Assembly: GCF_000186245.1 (NCBI RefSeq)
Contig: NC_014935.1
Location: forward strand, 1,116,001-1,180,000
Length of the DNA stretch: 64,000 nucleotides
Direction: 5' to 3'
From: Nitratifractor salsuginis DSM 16511
Lineage (GTDB): Bacteria; Campylobacterota; Campylobacteria; Campylobacterales; Sulfurovaceae
Part shown: positions 1 to 8,969 of the stretch, one piece after another
How positions within the stretch are numbered: the first letter of the stretch is position 1
Layout of the letters: each line of letters opens with the position of its first letter
The notes under the pieces: model-generated
What the model was told of the DNA's origin: nothing
The model's database searches: none
Seen by the model: only the letters and a program-made list of their open reading frames with translations
Made by a program: the position numbers and the translations under genes

Positions 1-160
1 GCCGCTTGCGGACGATCATATTCCCGATCATCCGCCGCATCCAGGGATTCATCGGCAGGATATTTTTGTCGGCAAACATATTCCGCAAGAAGAGCTCCAC
101 CTCTTCTATGTTGTTGGGGCCTCCCATATTGAGCAGCAGCACGGCGCGTTTCATTCTCAT
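1..160 (-). CDS. hemH: Ferrochelatase HemH, N-terminal fragment
   Basis: This is the start of a minus-strand gene that runs off the left edge; about 52 residues are visible. After the start it reads [20 protein letters not shown], and the LLLNMGGP segment followed by VELFLRNMF is the typical ferrochelatase N-terminus. The enzyme inserts ferrous iron into the porphyrin at the end of haem synthesis. Two in-frame ATGs, at 160 and 154, are possible. An AAGG about six bases upstream of 160 favours the longer form. The catalytic His and Glu lie outside the window, so integrity cannot be judged. Confidence 0.85.
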   Translation of the reverse strand, partial: MRMKRAVLLLNMGGPNNIEEVELFLRNMFADKNILPMNPWMRRMIGNMIVRKR

Positions 161-288
161 TATGACCTTGTCTTGTTTTGGGGAATGGTAGCATATTCGG
201 GAAAACTGTTCTTTGGACTTTCTCTATCGATACGGGGATGGCGGTGCATGTCTCGTAGCACTGTCTCTACAAAATCTCCCTATTACCC

Positions 289-376
289 TTCAGCTATCCG
301 TCTATAACAATAACCAAAAGAAGGACTATTGTCTTAGTCTCTCCAAAAAGACACTATCTCTTCTCTTATAGCTGAA
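289..376. ncRNA. Possible structured RNA, outer 9-bp stem
   Basis: TTCAGCTAT at 289-297 is the exact reverse complement of ATAGCTGAA at 368-376. Between them, GACTA at 324-328 can pair with TAGTC at 335-339. This gives an 88-base foldable unit upstream of the HEPN-like gene. Nothing shows that it is transcribed, and in AT-rich sequence a 9-base match over this distance could be chance. Confidence 0.25.
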
Positions 377-467
377 ATAAGTCATTTTCCACAATAGAGT
401 ATTTAGTTAAGCTCTTAAAGTATCGCCCATTATACGTACAAAATACACGGATAATGTCTTAGAACCA

Positions 468-501
468 ATAGAATGACATCATAAATAGAATGACATCATA
501 A
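468..501. repeat. 17-bp perfect tandem duplication
   Basis: The unit ATAGAATGACATCATAA occurs twice with no gap (468-484 and 485-501). It lies about 180 bases before the start of the HEPN-like gene. It could be a regulator binding site or a simple replication-slippage duplication. Confidence 0.85.
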
Positions 502-631
502 TATAAGGTATTTCTGGGGAAATCTAGTTAATATATTTGATATATGATGATTTGCAATATTGGTTGGGAGGAGCAGTAAGACATTTTAAAAATCGTACCG
601 TTTGGAGACGTTGAAAGAATATGATACAAAG

Positions 632-665
632 TTTTTTACATTAATTAATAATTTTTTACATTAAT
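632..665. repeat. 14-bp direct repeat before HEPN-like gene
   Basis: TTTTTTACATTAAT occurs at 632-645 and again at 652-665, with starts exactly 20 bases apart. The second copy runs into the AAGGAGA ribosome binding site of the next gene. Copies spaced by about two helix turns directly over a translation start suggest an operator, possibly autoregulatory. This is inference. Confidence 0.7.
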
Positions 666-679
666 AAGGAGAATGGAAA

Positions 680-1837
680 TTGAAAAAAATTTATTATTGT
701 GTTTCTCAAATTAAAATGACTAAAATTCTATTAGAAAAAATTAATTCTGATTTTTTTTCAAGAGTCTTATCAAGACAGATAATTATCAGATTATATGATT
801 TTATTACTTTGACAAGGCAGTATAATAATGCCTTTATTACTGATTATAATTTAAAAATAATATTAAAAAATAAATTAAACTCATTGTCTTATGAATTCGA
901 AGATAAACTAAAAATTCAAAGACATAAATTCAGTGCACATTTTCAAGATTTAGAATTCATAAATAGAGCCGATGCTTGGTCAAGAATAACAAAAACTAAA
1001 ATTGATAATTTTTACATTAATGTTTTGGAAATTTATAACTTATTGAAACACGAATGTGCTTTTCAAGACATATTAACCGAAAATTTGAAATTATCTTCAA
1101 ATGACATTAGAGGAATAAAAAAATTAGTAAATAATAAAAATATAGAAAAAGAACCTCATTTCTCAAATGATATTTTATCCATAACTAGAACCAATGCAGT
1201 TTCAATAATACCTTGTCATCCAATACAAGATAAGGTTTTATCATTAAATAGTATTCATTTAATGATAGATTTCGAAGTTTCCCTTTACTATGTATTGCAG
1301 ACTAAAGTTTATAAAGAGCTCATATTTATTATATTAATCACTGATATTGTAAATTTTATAGATAACTTAATTACAAGGGAAGGGTCAAAATACATTGGCC
1401 TAGATAAAATAATTGACAAACAAATTCGACCTTGGATGTATCTAAAATATCAAACAAATAAGCTAAGTAATTTTATACTATTAAAGCAAACAAAATATGA
1501 TTATAAAACAGATACACAACTAGAAAATGTTCAAAATATATTAAATTCATTTTTGGACATCTATAATATAGAAAGTTTAAACGAAATTAGAATTATCAGA
1601 AATAAACTTTGTGCACATATTGATACTAAAGATAATTTAGATTATCTTTTGGAATCAGTTGATAAGATAGATATTGATTTTTTGTTAAAAATATATCTAG
1701 ATTTTTATAGATTATTTTACACAATATGTAGTTCTGTTCATTATCTTAAACCATTTATAATCCCACCAACAAAGATACATGGCATAACTTCAATATCTCC
1801 TCAACCTGATAAAGATAAAATGTTTTTTAAAAGATAA
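680..1837 (+). CDS. AT-rich orphan protein with two HEPN-like motifs
   Basis: A 385-residue protein that I cannot assign to a named family. The start is TTG at 680, seven bases after AAGGAGA (666-672). The upstream ATG at 673 is in another frame. Two similar motifs are visible: RHKFSAH at residues 81-87 and RNKLCAH at residues 307-313. Both fit the R-x4-6-H motif of HEPN RNases and the RNxxxAH form common in Abi-type HEPN proteins. The rest is predicted helical and rich in Lys, Ile, Asn and Leu. Codon use is far more AT-biased than in the flanking genes, which suggests recent transfer. No partner gene, toxin-antitoxin pair or mobility gene is beside it. A defence or toxin RNase role is inference from the motifs and context only. 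Confidence 0.6.
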   Translation: MKKIYYCVSQIKMTKILLEKINSDFFSRVLSRQIIIRLYDFITLTRQYNNAFITDYNLKIILKNKLNSLSYEFEDKLKIQRHKFSAHFQDLEFINRADAWSRITKTKIDNFYINVLEIYNLLKHECAFQDILTENLKLSSNDIRGIKKLVNNKNIEKEPHFSNDILSITRTNAVSIIPCHPIQDKVLSLNSIHLMIDFEVSLYYVLQTKVYKELIFIILITDIVNFIDNLITREGSKYIGLDKIIDKQIRPWMYLKYQTNKLSNFILLKQTKYDYKTDTQLENVQNILNSFLDIYNIESLNEIRIIRNKLCAHIDTKDNLDYLLESVDKIDIDFLLKIYLDFYRLFYTICSSVHYLKPFIIPPTKIHGITSISPQPDKDKMFFKR

Positions 1838-1963
1838 ATACATTCAAACTACATTTTATAAAAAATGAAGATTTGTATAAAGGTACACTCTTTTTTGAAG
1901 TATTAATAGACAATTATTATTAAATTAAAATCCAAGATAATGCAGTTAAATGAGGAGACAACA

Positions 1964-2884
1964 ATGATCGAACTCACCTTCCTGGGCACCTCCGCAGGCG
2001 TTCCCACCCGCCACAGAAATGTCTCGGGCCTGGCGCTACGGCCGGAGCAGAGCGGCGGATGGCTTCTTTTCGATTGCGGAGAGGCGACGCAGCATCAGAT
2101 TATGAAGAGTACACTCAGTCTCTTTCGCCTGGAGCGGATCTTCATCACCCATCTCCACGGGGATCACGTCTATGGGCTTTTTGGGCTGCTGGCGAGTCGG
2201 GGGATGTTGATGTGTGAAACACCTCTGGAGATCTACGGTCCGCCGGGGCTCAAAGAGATGCTCGAGAGCGTGATGCGACTTTCCCAGCTGCATCTGCCCT
2301 TCGAGGTGAAGACTAGGGAGCTAAACGGCACCGAGCGGCTCGAATTCGGCTCCTATCGGATCGAGCCGGTGCCGATGTCCCACTCCATCACCTGTTACGG
2401 CTACGCCTTTATCGAAAAAGATCGGCCCGGAAAGCTCGACCGGGACAAAGCCGCGGAACTGGGTATCCCTGAGGGGCCGATGCTGGGCCGCCTGAAGGCG
2501 GGCGAACCGGTGCTCCTGCCAAACGGAAGGATCATAGAGCCAGTAGAGGTCCTCTCCCTTCCCCGGCCGGGACGGCGCATCCTCATCGGCGGGGACAATG
2601 ACCGGCCCGAGCGCTTCAGCCCCTATTCGGGCGCCGATCTGCTGATCCACGAAGCCACCTATACCCAGAAAGACTTCGACCGTCTGCCGCGGAAATTCAA
2701 ACACACGACGGCTCTGCAATTGGGTTGTGCCGCGAAAAAGATGAAAATGAAAGCCCTGGCGGCGACACATTTCAGTGCGCGATATGATACGGCTCATAGA
2801 ATGGATGAGATCGAAAAAGAGATAAGGGAGTGTTATAAGGGAACGCTCTACCTGGCATCCGATCTGATGCAGATAGAGCTTTGA
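1964..2884 (+). CDS. rnz: Ribonuclease Z
   Basis: A metallo-beta-lactamase-fold endonuclease that trims the 3' trailer of tRNA precursors. The 306 residues match the usual length of about 307. The zinc motif THLHGDH is at residues 62-68. Further metal-ligand regions are visible as GGDNDRPE, FKHTTALQ and ATHFSARY. I chose ATG 1964 because GAGGAG (1952-1957) lies just upstream and MIELTFLGTSAG is the family's normal start. An in-frame ATG at 1940 would add eight unrelated residues. GC content returns to the host level here, marking the right edge of the AT-rich island. Confidence 0.95.
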   Translation: MIELTFLGTSAGVPTRHRNVSGLALRPEQSGGWLLFDCGEATQHQIMKSTLSLFRLERIFITHLHGDHVYGLFGLLASRGMLMCETPLEIYGPPGLKEMLESVMRLSQLHLPFEVKTRELNGTERLEFGSYRIEPVPMSHSITCYGYAFIEKDRPGKLDRDKAAELGIPEGPMLGRLKAGEPVLLPNGRIIEPVEVLSLPRPGRRILIGGDNDRPERFSPYSGADLLIHEATYTQKDFDRLPRKFKHTTALQLGCAAKKMKMKALAATHFSARYDTAHRMDEIEKEIRECYKGTLYLASDLMQIEL

Positions 2885-2887
2885 GGA

Positions 2888-3160
2888 TCAGGCCTCTTTT
2901 TTCTTGCGGGGTTTGGGCAGAAGCTCTTTGAAACGGATGTAGGTGATTTTGGCCACTTTTCCATTCTTGCGAACGGGGAGTTTACCCTCCTCTTCCAGAA
3001 TTTCGTTGAGTTTGTTGCGCGCTTCGGTCATCGACATATGTTTGACCAGATAGCGGGCGGTCTTTTTCACCTCGGGATCTCTCAGGAGTTGTTCCATAGG
3101 GGAAAGTGTCTCTTTCTTTTGTTCTTTTACCGCTTTTTTCGCTTTTTCCAGTAGTGACAT
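2888..3160 (-). CDS. Small basic hypothetical protein
   Basis: A 90-residue Lys/Glu-rich protein not recognised as a named family. It has lysine-rich ends and a central helical stretch, TARYLVKHMSMTEARNKLNE, then a short strand-like region around VAKITYIRF. There is no signal peptide or membrane segment, so it is probably cytosolic. AAAGG lies about nine bases before the ATG. It converges with rnz, with a gap of only three bases. Its basic charge would suit nucleic acid or ribosome binding, but that is a guess. Confidence 0.65.
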   Translation of the reverse strand: MSLLEKAKKAVKEQKKETLSPMEQLLRDPEVKKTARYLVKHMSMTEARNKLNEILEEEGKLPVRKNGKVAKITYIRFKELLPKPRKKKEA

Positions 3161-3225
3161 TACATAACCTTTCTTATAAAATTTTTATGAATCTTAGCAC
3201 AAAAAAAGTGAACCTTTCTTAATCG

Positions 3226-6200
3226 CTAAAACTCCCTTTTGTAAATAATATCCACACTCTGCGATTCACTTCCGATACTGATGTCTGTTTGGGTATGTTC
3301 CGAATGTTTGATCCGCACGATAACCTTGGGTTCCAGTGAACGTTGATCGTAGAGAATGGTGATGCGTTTGGTGATCTTTTTGCCCACTTCGAATCCCGCG
3401 GTTGTCACGATGAGTGTATCGACTTTCAGACCGATATTTCCGAGAATCGACTTGGCGATTCCTCCGCCGACCATCGACATCATATCTTCGGCATTGTTGC
3501 CCGTATCCTCCGTATCGAAAAGGATAAAAGAGAGGATCTGGCTTTGCGTCATATAGGGGTCGCTGGAGAAGTTGATATTCGGTTCGGTAGCCACGCCGTT
3601 GACTCGGATATAGATCGTTTTGCTGTAGCGACGATAGACAAGGTTGATATCCAGAAGCGGCTGGGTCGGTTTGCCGGTGAAATTGACGCTGCTCTCTTCG
3701 AGAACGAATTTTTTCCCTTCAAAAATATAGTAGCCGTTTTTCGCCAGTTTTACAGACCCGAGAAGCTGCAAATCCCCGTTGTATGGTTTGATGACGCTCA
3801 ATTGAGGGCGAATCTCCACAAAGACATCTTTCTGCTTGAAAAAGAGCGGCTTTTTGGTCTTGATAAACAAGGTGATCTGCACATTTTTCCTGAAGAAACT
3901 CTCTTCGTTTTTTTTCTGGTGCTGAACGATGATGATATCTTCATCCGTCGCGTAATGTTTCGCCTGCAAATCGTACATCACGTTTCCGCCCAGGATCGTC
4001 ACGGTGCCCTTCGTATCGATCTTATCTCCGTTGATCTTCGTTTTGATGTCGATGGCGGCATCGAATTTCGCATTTTCGTGAATCACTTTGAAACGGGCCG
4101 CTTTCGCAACGATCTCACCCTCTTTCTTTTTGAGATCGTAGGCCCCGGTCACCTTCAGTGAATCGTTCACCCAGAAGGCGTCGATTACAATACGATCTTT
4201 TGCCATTCGGATACGGCTCGGTTTGGTGGCGAAGATCTTCATTCCCGCCGTTTCAAGAGAGTATTTCTTGATGATGAGCGTTTTGTTTTTCACGTCGGCA
4301 CCGAGCACGATATCGATATTTTTGATCGGCGCTTTGATCCGGGCATTGTCATCGGGCACGAACTGTTTGGATTTGAGTTCGAGGCTTGCTTTGGAGAGTT
4401 TCTCGATCTTCAATTTCATCTTCAGGTCACCGTCGAGTTTGGGGATCTCCACACGGTAGATAGCGGTGAGTTTTTTGGTCAATGTTTTGACCGATGGGGT
4501 TAGAAGCGTGGCGGTGATCGTCTCTTTGGGGTTTCCTGCCACTTTGATCTTGCTTCCCGCCAAATCGATGAGCCCCGCAATTTTTTCTGCCGCAGTATCG
4601 TACTCCACATCGGCTTTGATCGCTTTGCTCGCCAGGGAGAGTTTGATGACCCTTTTGTCCATTTTTCCCTTGAGCTTGAGGGGATCGAGGGCGGAGAGAT
4701 TCAGGTTGGGCAGGGCTTTTTTGAGCAGAGAATCTTTCGGGAAGCGGGTAAGTGCGCTCAAGGTGACATTGCCGTCGTAGAGAAGGTGGGCATCGAGATT
4801 TGCGACATTGGAATGGAGTTTGATCGCCGTATCCAGCGGGAGCGGCTTGGCAAAATCGACCGGCGTGCGAAGATCGAGAGAGAGTTGCGCACCCTGCAGC
4901 TTCGGAGGCAGCTTGATATAACGGGCCAAGCGGATGGGGGCTTTACTCTCGAGCTTCAAGAGCCCCTTTTTGAAGTCTCGGCTGACAAAAGAGCCCTGCA
5001 ATGCCCCGGCATCGAGCTTCGCCAGGACGGAGTGGAGATCCCCCGCAAAATCGATCCGCGGCGCCCCGAGCAACTTTTGGATCTTGGGATCGCCCAATTC
5101 GACTCCCGGGGTTTCGAGGTATCCCCGATAGCCCAAGGCTCCCCTGGTGCCAGGTTTGAGTTCGGCGTGGAGTTTCAGAGGCGCATAGGGGGTCGAGAGA
5201 TTCGCATCGTTCGAGACCGAGAAGCGCCCTTTGGCGAGATTGAAATGAAACTGTGTTACTGAACGATTGATATCCACGTTGAAGCTGCTGTTGCGATCCG
5301 CCAAGATCTTTTCGGCGTGGAAAGAGGCTTGCAGGATGACATTCTCGGCATCGGCCGTTCCGCTAAGAACAATCGGGCTAAAGGCCTCCGCACGGAGCGG
5401 GAGCCGGTAAGTCGAGAAGAGCGATTTGGCAAGGAGAATACGGTTTTTTCCGGGAGGGTTTAAAAGAAGCCGGTTCTCCTTTATGACGCCCGTAAGCTCC
5501 ATATCTGCCAGGTTGGATTCGATCCGGGCGTGGAGCTTTCCACTCTTGGCCAGCAACTGTGTCAAGTCGACGTACATCTGCTCCAGCTCGATCCGGGAGC
5601 GCCGTGTCTGCAAGGGCTCCAGATGAAAGGGTTTTGTCTCGACCGATGCTTGATCGACGAGCAGTGTCGAAGGGAGGAAGGGGAGTTTCAACCCTTTGCT
5701 GACTGCCCCCTTCTCTTTCGGGGAGATAGGGGCATTGTCGGATACCTTTTGCGTCGCTGCTGAAGCTTTCGGCTTTTGAAACCGTTTGAGCCATTGCCTG
5801 ATCCGCTCAAGATCCACATCGCTCAAGGCAAAATTCTCGATATGCACAAGCTTGGGCTCCAGCGATGCCTTCAGAGCCGTATGAGCCAACGGCGTATCGA
5901 TCGACGCTTCCAGGAGCTTAGCCAGCGCCCTCTCCTCGTGGAGGTCCAATTTGGCATTCTCAATCTTCGCTGTGGCGGAACGGATCGAAAGCCCTTCGAT
6001 CTCTTCAGGCTTGAGCTTGAGCTGCAACTGCCTGATCTCGATCGTGCGGGGGACAAAGGGGAGCGAATCCAAAGCCGTTTTTTTCGCCGGGGTGGGATGA
6101 GTTTCAGGAGCCGGCCTGGCTGTGGCTGTAGCGTTCTTCTCTGTCTCCTTCGATCCGGCCAAAGCGATCATTCCGTTGGCATCCAGATCGGAGACGGTTC

Positions 6201-7167
6201 CGTTATCCAGGATGAGGCGCCCTTTTTTGGCGTGGAGTTTCAGTCGGATCTGAGCCAGATTGCTTTGCAACTCGGCTCGCATCGCCCCTTCGCGGATACG
6301 CAGATGCTCCAGGTCCACATCCAAGCCCTGCCCTTCGACAGCTGTCTTTTGGAGATGGACCCCCTTCATTACGTCATAGGGGCGCATCGATAGCCGAACC
6401 TTTCCGGCGTGGATCCGTTTGGGGAGGAAGATATCTTCGGATGCCGGAGCGGCCGTCACATTGTTTTCACTTGACGGCTCCACTTTTTTCGTCGATGAGG
6501 CCGCTGTGGGTTCTTGCGATCCCAGATAGGCGATGAGATGTTCCAGCCGCGTCATATCCAATCCGTCGACGTTCAGATAGCGCACATCGAGAAAGCGTTT
6601 GTGGTAAGTGCCTTCGAACGCCACCTGGCCGATCGAGGTCTCGGCGAGCTGATTGAGCGTGCCCACATTGAAGCGTTCGCCGTCGTAGTAGATCGAATCG
6701 ATACTGAGCTCCTCTTTTGAGACGTGGATCCCGTACCGATCGAAGGGCAGGAGTGTCAGTCGGATATCCTCGAGTTCGATATTCAGCGGGAGGGAAAAAC
6801 CGCTTGATTCCGTCTCTTCTTCACTCTGACCCTCGGAAGGAGCCGTGAACTCTTTGATCATCTCCTCCAAGGCGGAGACATTGACATCCAAAACCTGCAG
6901 CTGTGAGAGGGTGAGCGTTTTTTTCAGCAGTGTATAGGGATTGATGCGGACTTTGATCCGGCTGGCCAATCTTTTCCCGCGGTAGCTGGGATTGTCGATC
7001 TCGATCCCCTTCAGCGGGTTTCCTCTGATCTTCTCATAGTCGATATGGTATCGGGGCAAATATTTTCCGGCGAGTTTGTCGATGACATAGGGAGAGTTTA
7101 CCGTCAGGTAGAGCGCCGTAAAGAGGAGAAAGATAACCAGAGCTGTACCGATGAGAAACTTTTTCAA
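3226..7167 (-). CDS. tamB: TamB-like translocation/assembly protein
   Basis: A 1313-residue AsmA/TamB-superfamily protein. It has one N-terminal membrane anchor (residues 5-24), a very long repetitive beta-rich periplasmic region, and a C-terminal DUF490/TamB domain with a typical PYMTQSQILSFILFDTED segment near the end. TamB-type proteins bridge the inner and outer membranes, work with TamA, and are linked to phospholipid transport and outer-membrane protein insertion. Its ATG overlaps the TGA of tamA (ATGA at 7164-7167), so the pair is probably translationally coupled. The middle contains low-complexity linkers rich in Ala, Pro, Ser and Glu. The length is near that of other TamB proteins. 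Confidence 0.9.
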   Translation of the reverse strand: MKKFLIGTALVIFLLFTALYLTVNSPYVIDKLAGKYLPRYHIDYEKIRGNPLKGIEIDNPSYRGKRLASRIKVRINPYTLLKKTLTLSQLQVLDVNVSALEEMIKEFTAPSEGQSEEETESSGFSLPLNIELEDIRLTLLPFDRYGIHVSKEELSIDSIYYDGERFNVGTLNQLAETSIGQVAFEGTYHKRFLDVRYLNVDGLDMTRLEHLIAYLGSQEPTAASSTKKVEPSSENNVTAAPASEDIFLPKRIHAGKVRLSMRPYDVMKGVHLQKTAVEGQGLDVDLEHLRIREGAMRAELQSNLAQIRLKLHAKKGRLILDNGTVSDLDANGMIALAGSKETEKNATATARPAPETHPTPAKKTALDSLPFVPRTIEIRQLQLKLKPEEIEGLSIRSATAKIENAKLDLHEERALAKLLEASIDTPLAHTALKASLEPKLVHIENFALSDVDLERIRQWLKRFQKPKASAATQKVSDNAPISPKEKGAVSKGLKLPFLPSTLLVDQASVETKPFHLEPLQTRRSRIELEQMYVDLTQLLAKSGKLHARIESNLADMELTGVIKENRLLLNPPGKNRILLAKSLFSTYRLPLRAEAFSPIVLSGTADAENVILQASFHAEKILADRNSSFNVDINRSVTQFHFNLAKGRFSVSNDANLSTPYAPLKLHAELKPGTRGALGYRGYLETPGVELGDPKIQKLLGAPRIDFAGDLHSVLAKLDAGALQGSFVSRDFKKGLLKLESKAPIRLARYIKLPPKLQGAQLSLDLRTPVDFAKPLPLDTAIKLHSNVANLDAHLLYDGNVTLSALTRFPKDSLLKKALPNLNLSALDPLKLKGKMDKRVIKLSLASKAIKADVEYDTAAEKIAGLIDLAGSKIKVAGNPKETITATLLTPSVKTLTKKLTAIYRVEIPKLDGDLKMKLKIEKLSKASLELKSKQFVPDDNARIKAPIKNIDIVLGADVKNKTLIIKKYSLETAGMKIFATKPSRIRMAKDRIVIDAFWVNDSLKVTGAYDLKKKEGEIVAKAARFKVIHENAKFDAAIDIKTKINGDKIDTKGTVTILGGNVMYDLQAKHYATDEDIIIVQHQKKNEESFFRKNVQITLFIKTKKPLFFKQKDVFVEIRPQLSVIKPYNGDLQLLGSVKLAKNGYYIFEGKKFVLEESSVNFTGKPTQPLLDINLVYRRYSKTIYIRVNGVATEPNINFSSDPYMTQSQILSFILFDTEDTGNNAEDMMSMVGGGIAKSILGNIGLKVDTLIVTTAGFEVGKKITKRITILYDQRSLEPKVIVRIKHSEHTQTDISIGSESQSVDIIYKREF

Positions 7168-8969
7168 AAGGACTGTCCTATCATAATGGAAATACGATTG
7201 ATCCCCGGGTCGTGAATATTGGCCCCGAAATCGAGCTTCAGGGGCCCGACGGGCGTCATATAGCGGATCCCTGCTCCGGCGGTCTGGATCCAGGAGGCCC
7301 CGGTGATACTGTAGGGGTCTTCGGCGATCAAGGTCGCATCGTAGAAGATCCCGCCGTAGAGGTCACCCCAGATGGGGTATTGGGCTTCGGCGGTGAAATT
7401 GAGCCAGGTCCGGCCGCCAAGGCCGCGGTCGCGGGTGGGGCTTACGGTCAATCCGATGTCGCGCTCTCCGTAGGCGCGGTTGCTGTACTCTCCGCCGGCA
7501 TAAAAATATTTCGAAGCGGGCAGCAGGGTCCCCGTATCTTCGATCACTCCGGCCTTCCCCACCCCGGCAAGGGTCAACAGGCCGAAACTCTTGATGTAAT
7601 GCCCCTCCAGAATGGCTTTGTAGTAGGGAGTATTCTCTTCGTCACCCATACTGTATCCATACTCCAGATATCCCGAGAGATAATAGCCGTTGCGGGGATC
7701 GGTTTTGGAATCCCTGCGATCGTAGTTCAGATGCATATATCCATAGAACAGATTGAAATCTCCCGGATAGAAATCCTTCTCTTCCGATCGATCGGGAGTT
7801 TCTGTTTCCGAGATACGCAAAAATTCATAGCGCAGCCCCAGATCATACGACCACTCTCCATCGTCATAGCCCAGTTTCGTATCCAGATAGAGCATCTGTT
7901 CGTCGTAAAAATCGTAGGCCTCTTTCCGATAACCGCCGTCGGCATAGAGATCGATATAGCGGTCCCACACTTGAAAAAGAGCCGGCTGGAAGAAGTTGAC
8001 CGTCAGTTCACTCTTTTCGGCGGAATATTGCGCCACGACCCCCACTTTTCTCCCGTCGCCCATAAAGTTGAAATGGTCATACGTCGCCCGGGCCCGAAAA
8101 CCGTCGACGGTGTCGTAACCGACCGAAACGGTGTAGCGTTGCATCTTCTGTTTCAAGCGGGCATAGACTTCGGGGCGCACTTCGTTGAAGTATTTGATAT
8201 CGGTATTGATCACCGTTTGGCCAAAGATCCCCAGCTGATTGAGCGCGGCGTAGCTCTCATTGACCCGTTCGGTGGTGAAGAGATCGCCGGGGCGGTAGCG
8301 CATCCGAGAGAGAATCACCGCATCCCGAAGCCCCTCGGGCTTCTCTTTGATCGTCGTATTCCCGAAATGGCAGAGATCCCCTTTGTTCAATCGATAGACC
8401 AGGTCTACGCTCCGTCGGTCCAGATCCACATAGGCTTTGGTATCGAGGTCGTAACTGCAATACCCTTCTTTGAGCAAAGCAGTCTTTATCTTGCTTTTGA
8501 TATCAACAAACTGCTTCGTTTTGAAAGGATCGCCTTTGTGAAAAGTGATGTAGTCTTCGATGGGGAAGTCGCTGCTGACATTAATATCCTTGACGACGAC
8601 CGGTTTGCCCTCGTGAACGATGATTATCAGTTTGTCGGGACTCTTTTTGATTTCGAATGTGGCATCGTAATACCCCTGGCTGTCGAGCCATCCCCGCAAC
8701 GTATCGGGAATAGCGGGGATGAGCTTTTCCGGGATTTTGGGGGTATGGTCCCCCCAGAAGATATACCAGGGATTGACCTCCGCTCCGATGACTTTGAGCA
8801 GTTCGTCGGGATCGAGCTCTTTGAGCCCTTTGACTTCGACGGGAACCTTGCGGACCGTTTTCTCCTCTTTGACGGAGCTATTGGACTCGGAGGGGTCAGG
8901 GGCAGCTTCGAGTGTCCCCGAGAGGAGCGTCAACGCCAGGATAAAAAGAAAAAGGCGAGCGAGCGTCAT
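7164..8969 (-). CDS. tamA: TamA, BamA-family outer-membrane barrel
   Basis: A 601-residue outer-membrane protein with a signal peptide (MTLARLFLFILALTLLSGTLEA), POTRA-type domains over roughly residues 50-260, and a C-terminal 16-strand surface-antigen barrel ending in Phe (IMIGQSF), as expected for a BamA substrate. VGPLKLDFG near the end is typical of Omp85 proteins. I placed the start at ATG 8969, where the frame overlaps the stop of the ABC ATPase gene as ATGA. A longer open frame upstream lacks a signal peptide at its N-terminus. It acts with the downstream tamB product. Confidence 0.92.
   Translation of the reverse strand: MTLARLFLFILALTLLSGTLEAAPDPSESNSSVKEEKTVRKVPVEVKGLKELDPDELLKVIGAEVNPWYIFWGDHTPKIPEKLIPAIPDTLRGWLDSQGYYDATFEIKKSPDKLIIIVHEGKPVVVKDINVSSDFPIEDYITFHKGDPFKTKQFVDIKSKIKTALLKEGYCSYDLDTKAYVDLDRRSVDLVYRLNKGDLCHFGNTTIKEKPEGLRDAVILSRMRYRPGDLFTTERVNESYAALNQLGIFGQTVINTDIKYFNEVRPEVYARLKQKMQRYTVSVGYDTVDGFRARATYDHFNFMGDGRKVGVVAQYSAEKSELTVNFFQPALFQVWDRYIDLYADGGYRKEAYDFYDEQMLYLDTKLGYDDGEWSYDLGLRYEFLRISETETPDRSEEKDFYPGDFNLFYGYMHLNYDRRDSKTDPRNGYYLSGYLEYGYSMGDEENTPYYKAILEGHYIKSFGLLTLAGVGKAGVIEDTGTLLPASKYFYAGGEYSNRAYGERDIGLTVSPTRDRGLGGRTWLNFTAEAQYPIWGDLYGGIFYDATLIAEDPYSITGASWIQTAGAGIRYMTPVGPLKLDFGANIHDPGINRISIMIGQSF

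Larger units (their letters stand above)
161..679. other. AT-rich noncoding stretch with repeats
   Basis: There are 519 bases without a convincing gene between hemH and the HEPN-like gene. The composition changes to AT-rich here and stays so until about 1935. The stretch contains a 9-base inverted repeat enclosing a smaller hairpin (289-376), a 17-base tandem duplication (468-501) and a 14-base direct repeat just before the next gene (632-665). These are listed separately. Short open frames exist, but none has a ribosome binding site plus a recognisable protein. Confidence 0.6.

Noticed and set aside
680-1837. The two-HEPN protein as a small Cas13-type effector
   Set aside because: At 385 residues it is too short, and there is no CRISPR array nearby; only the catalytic motif type is shared.
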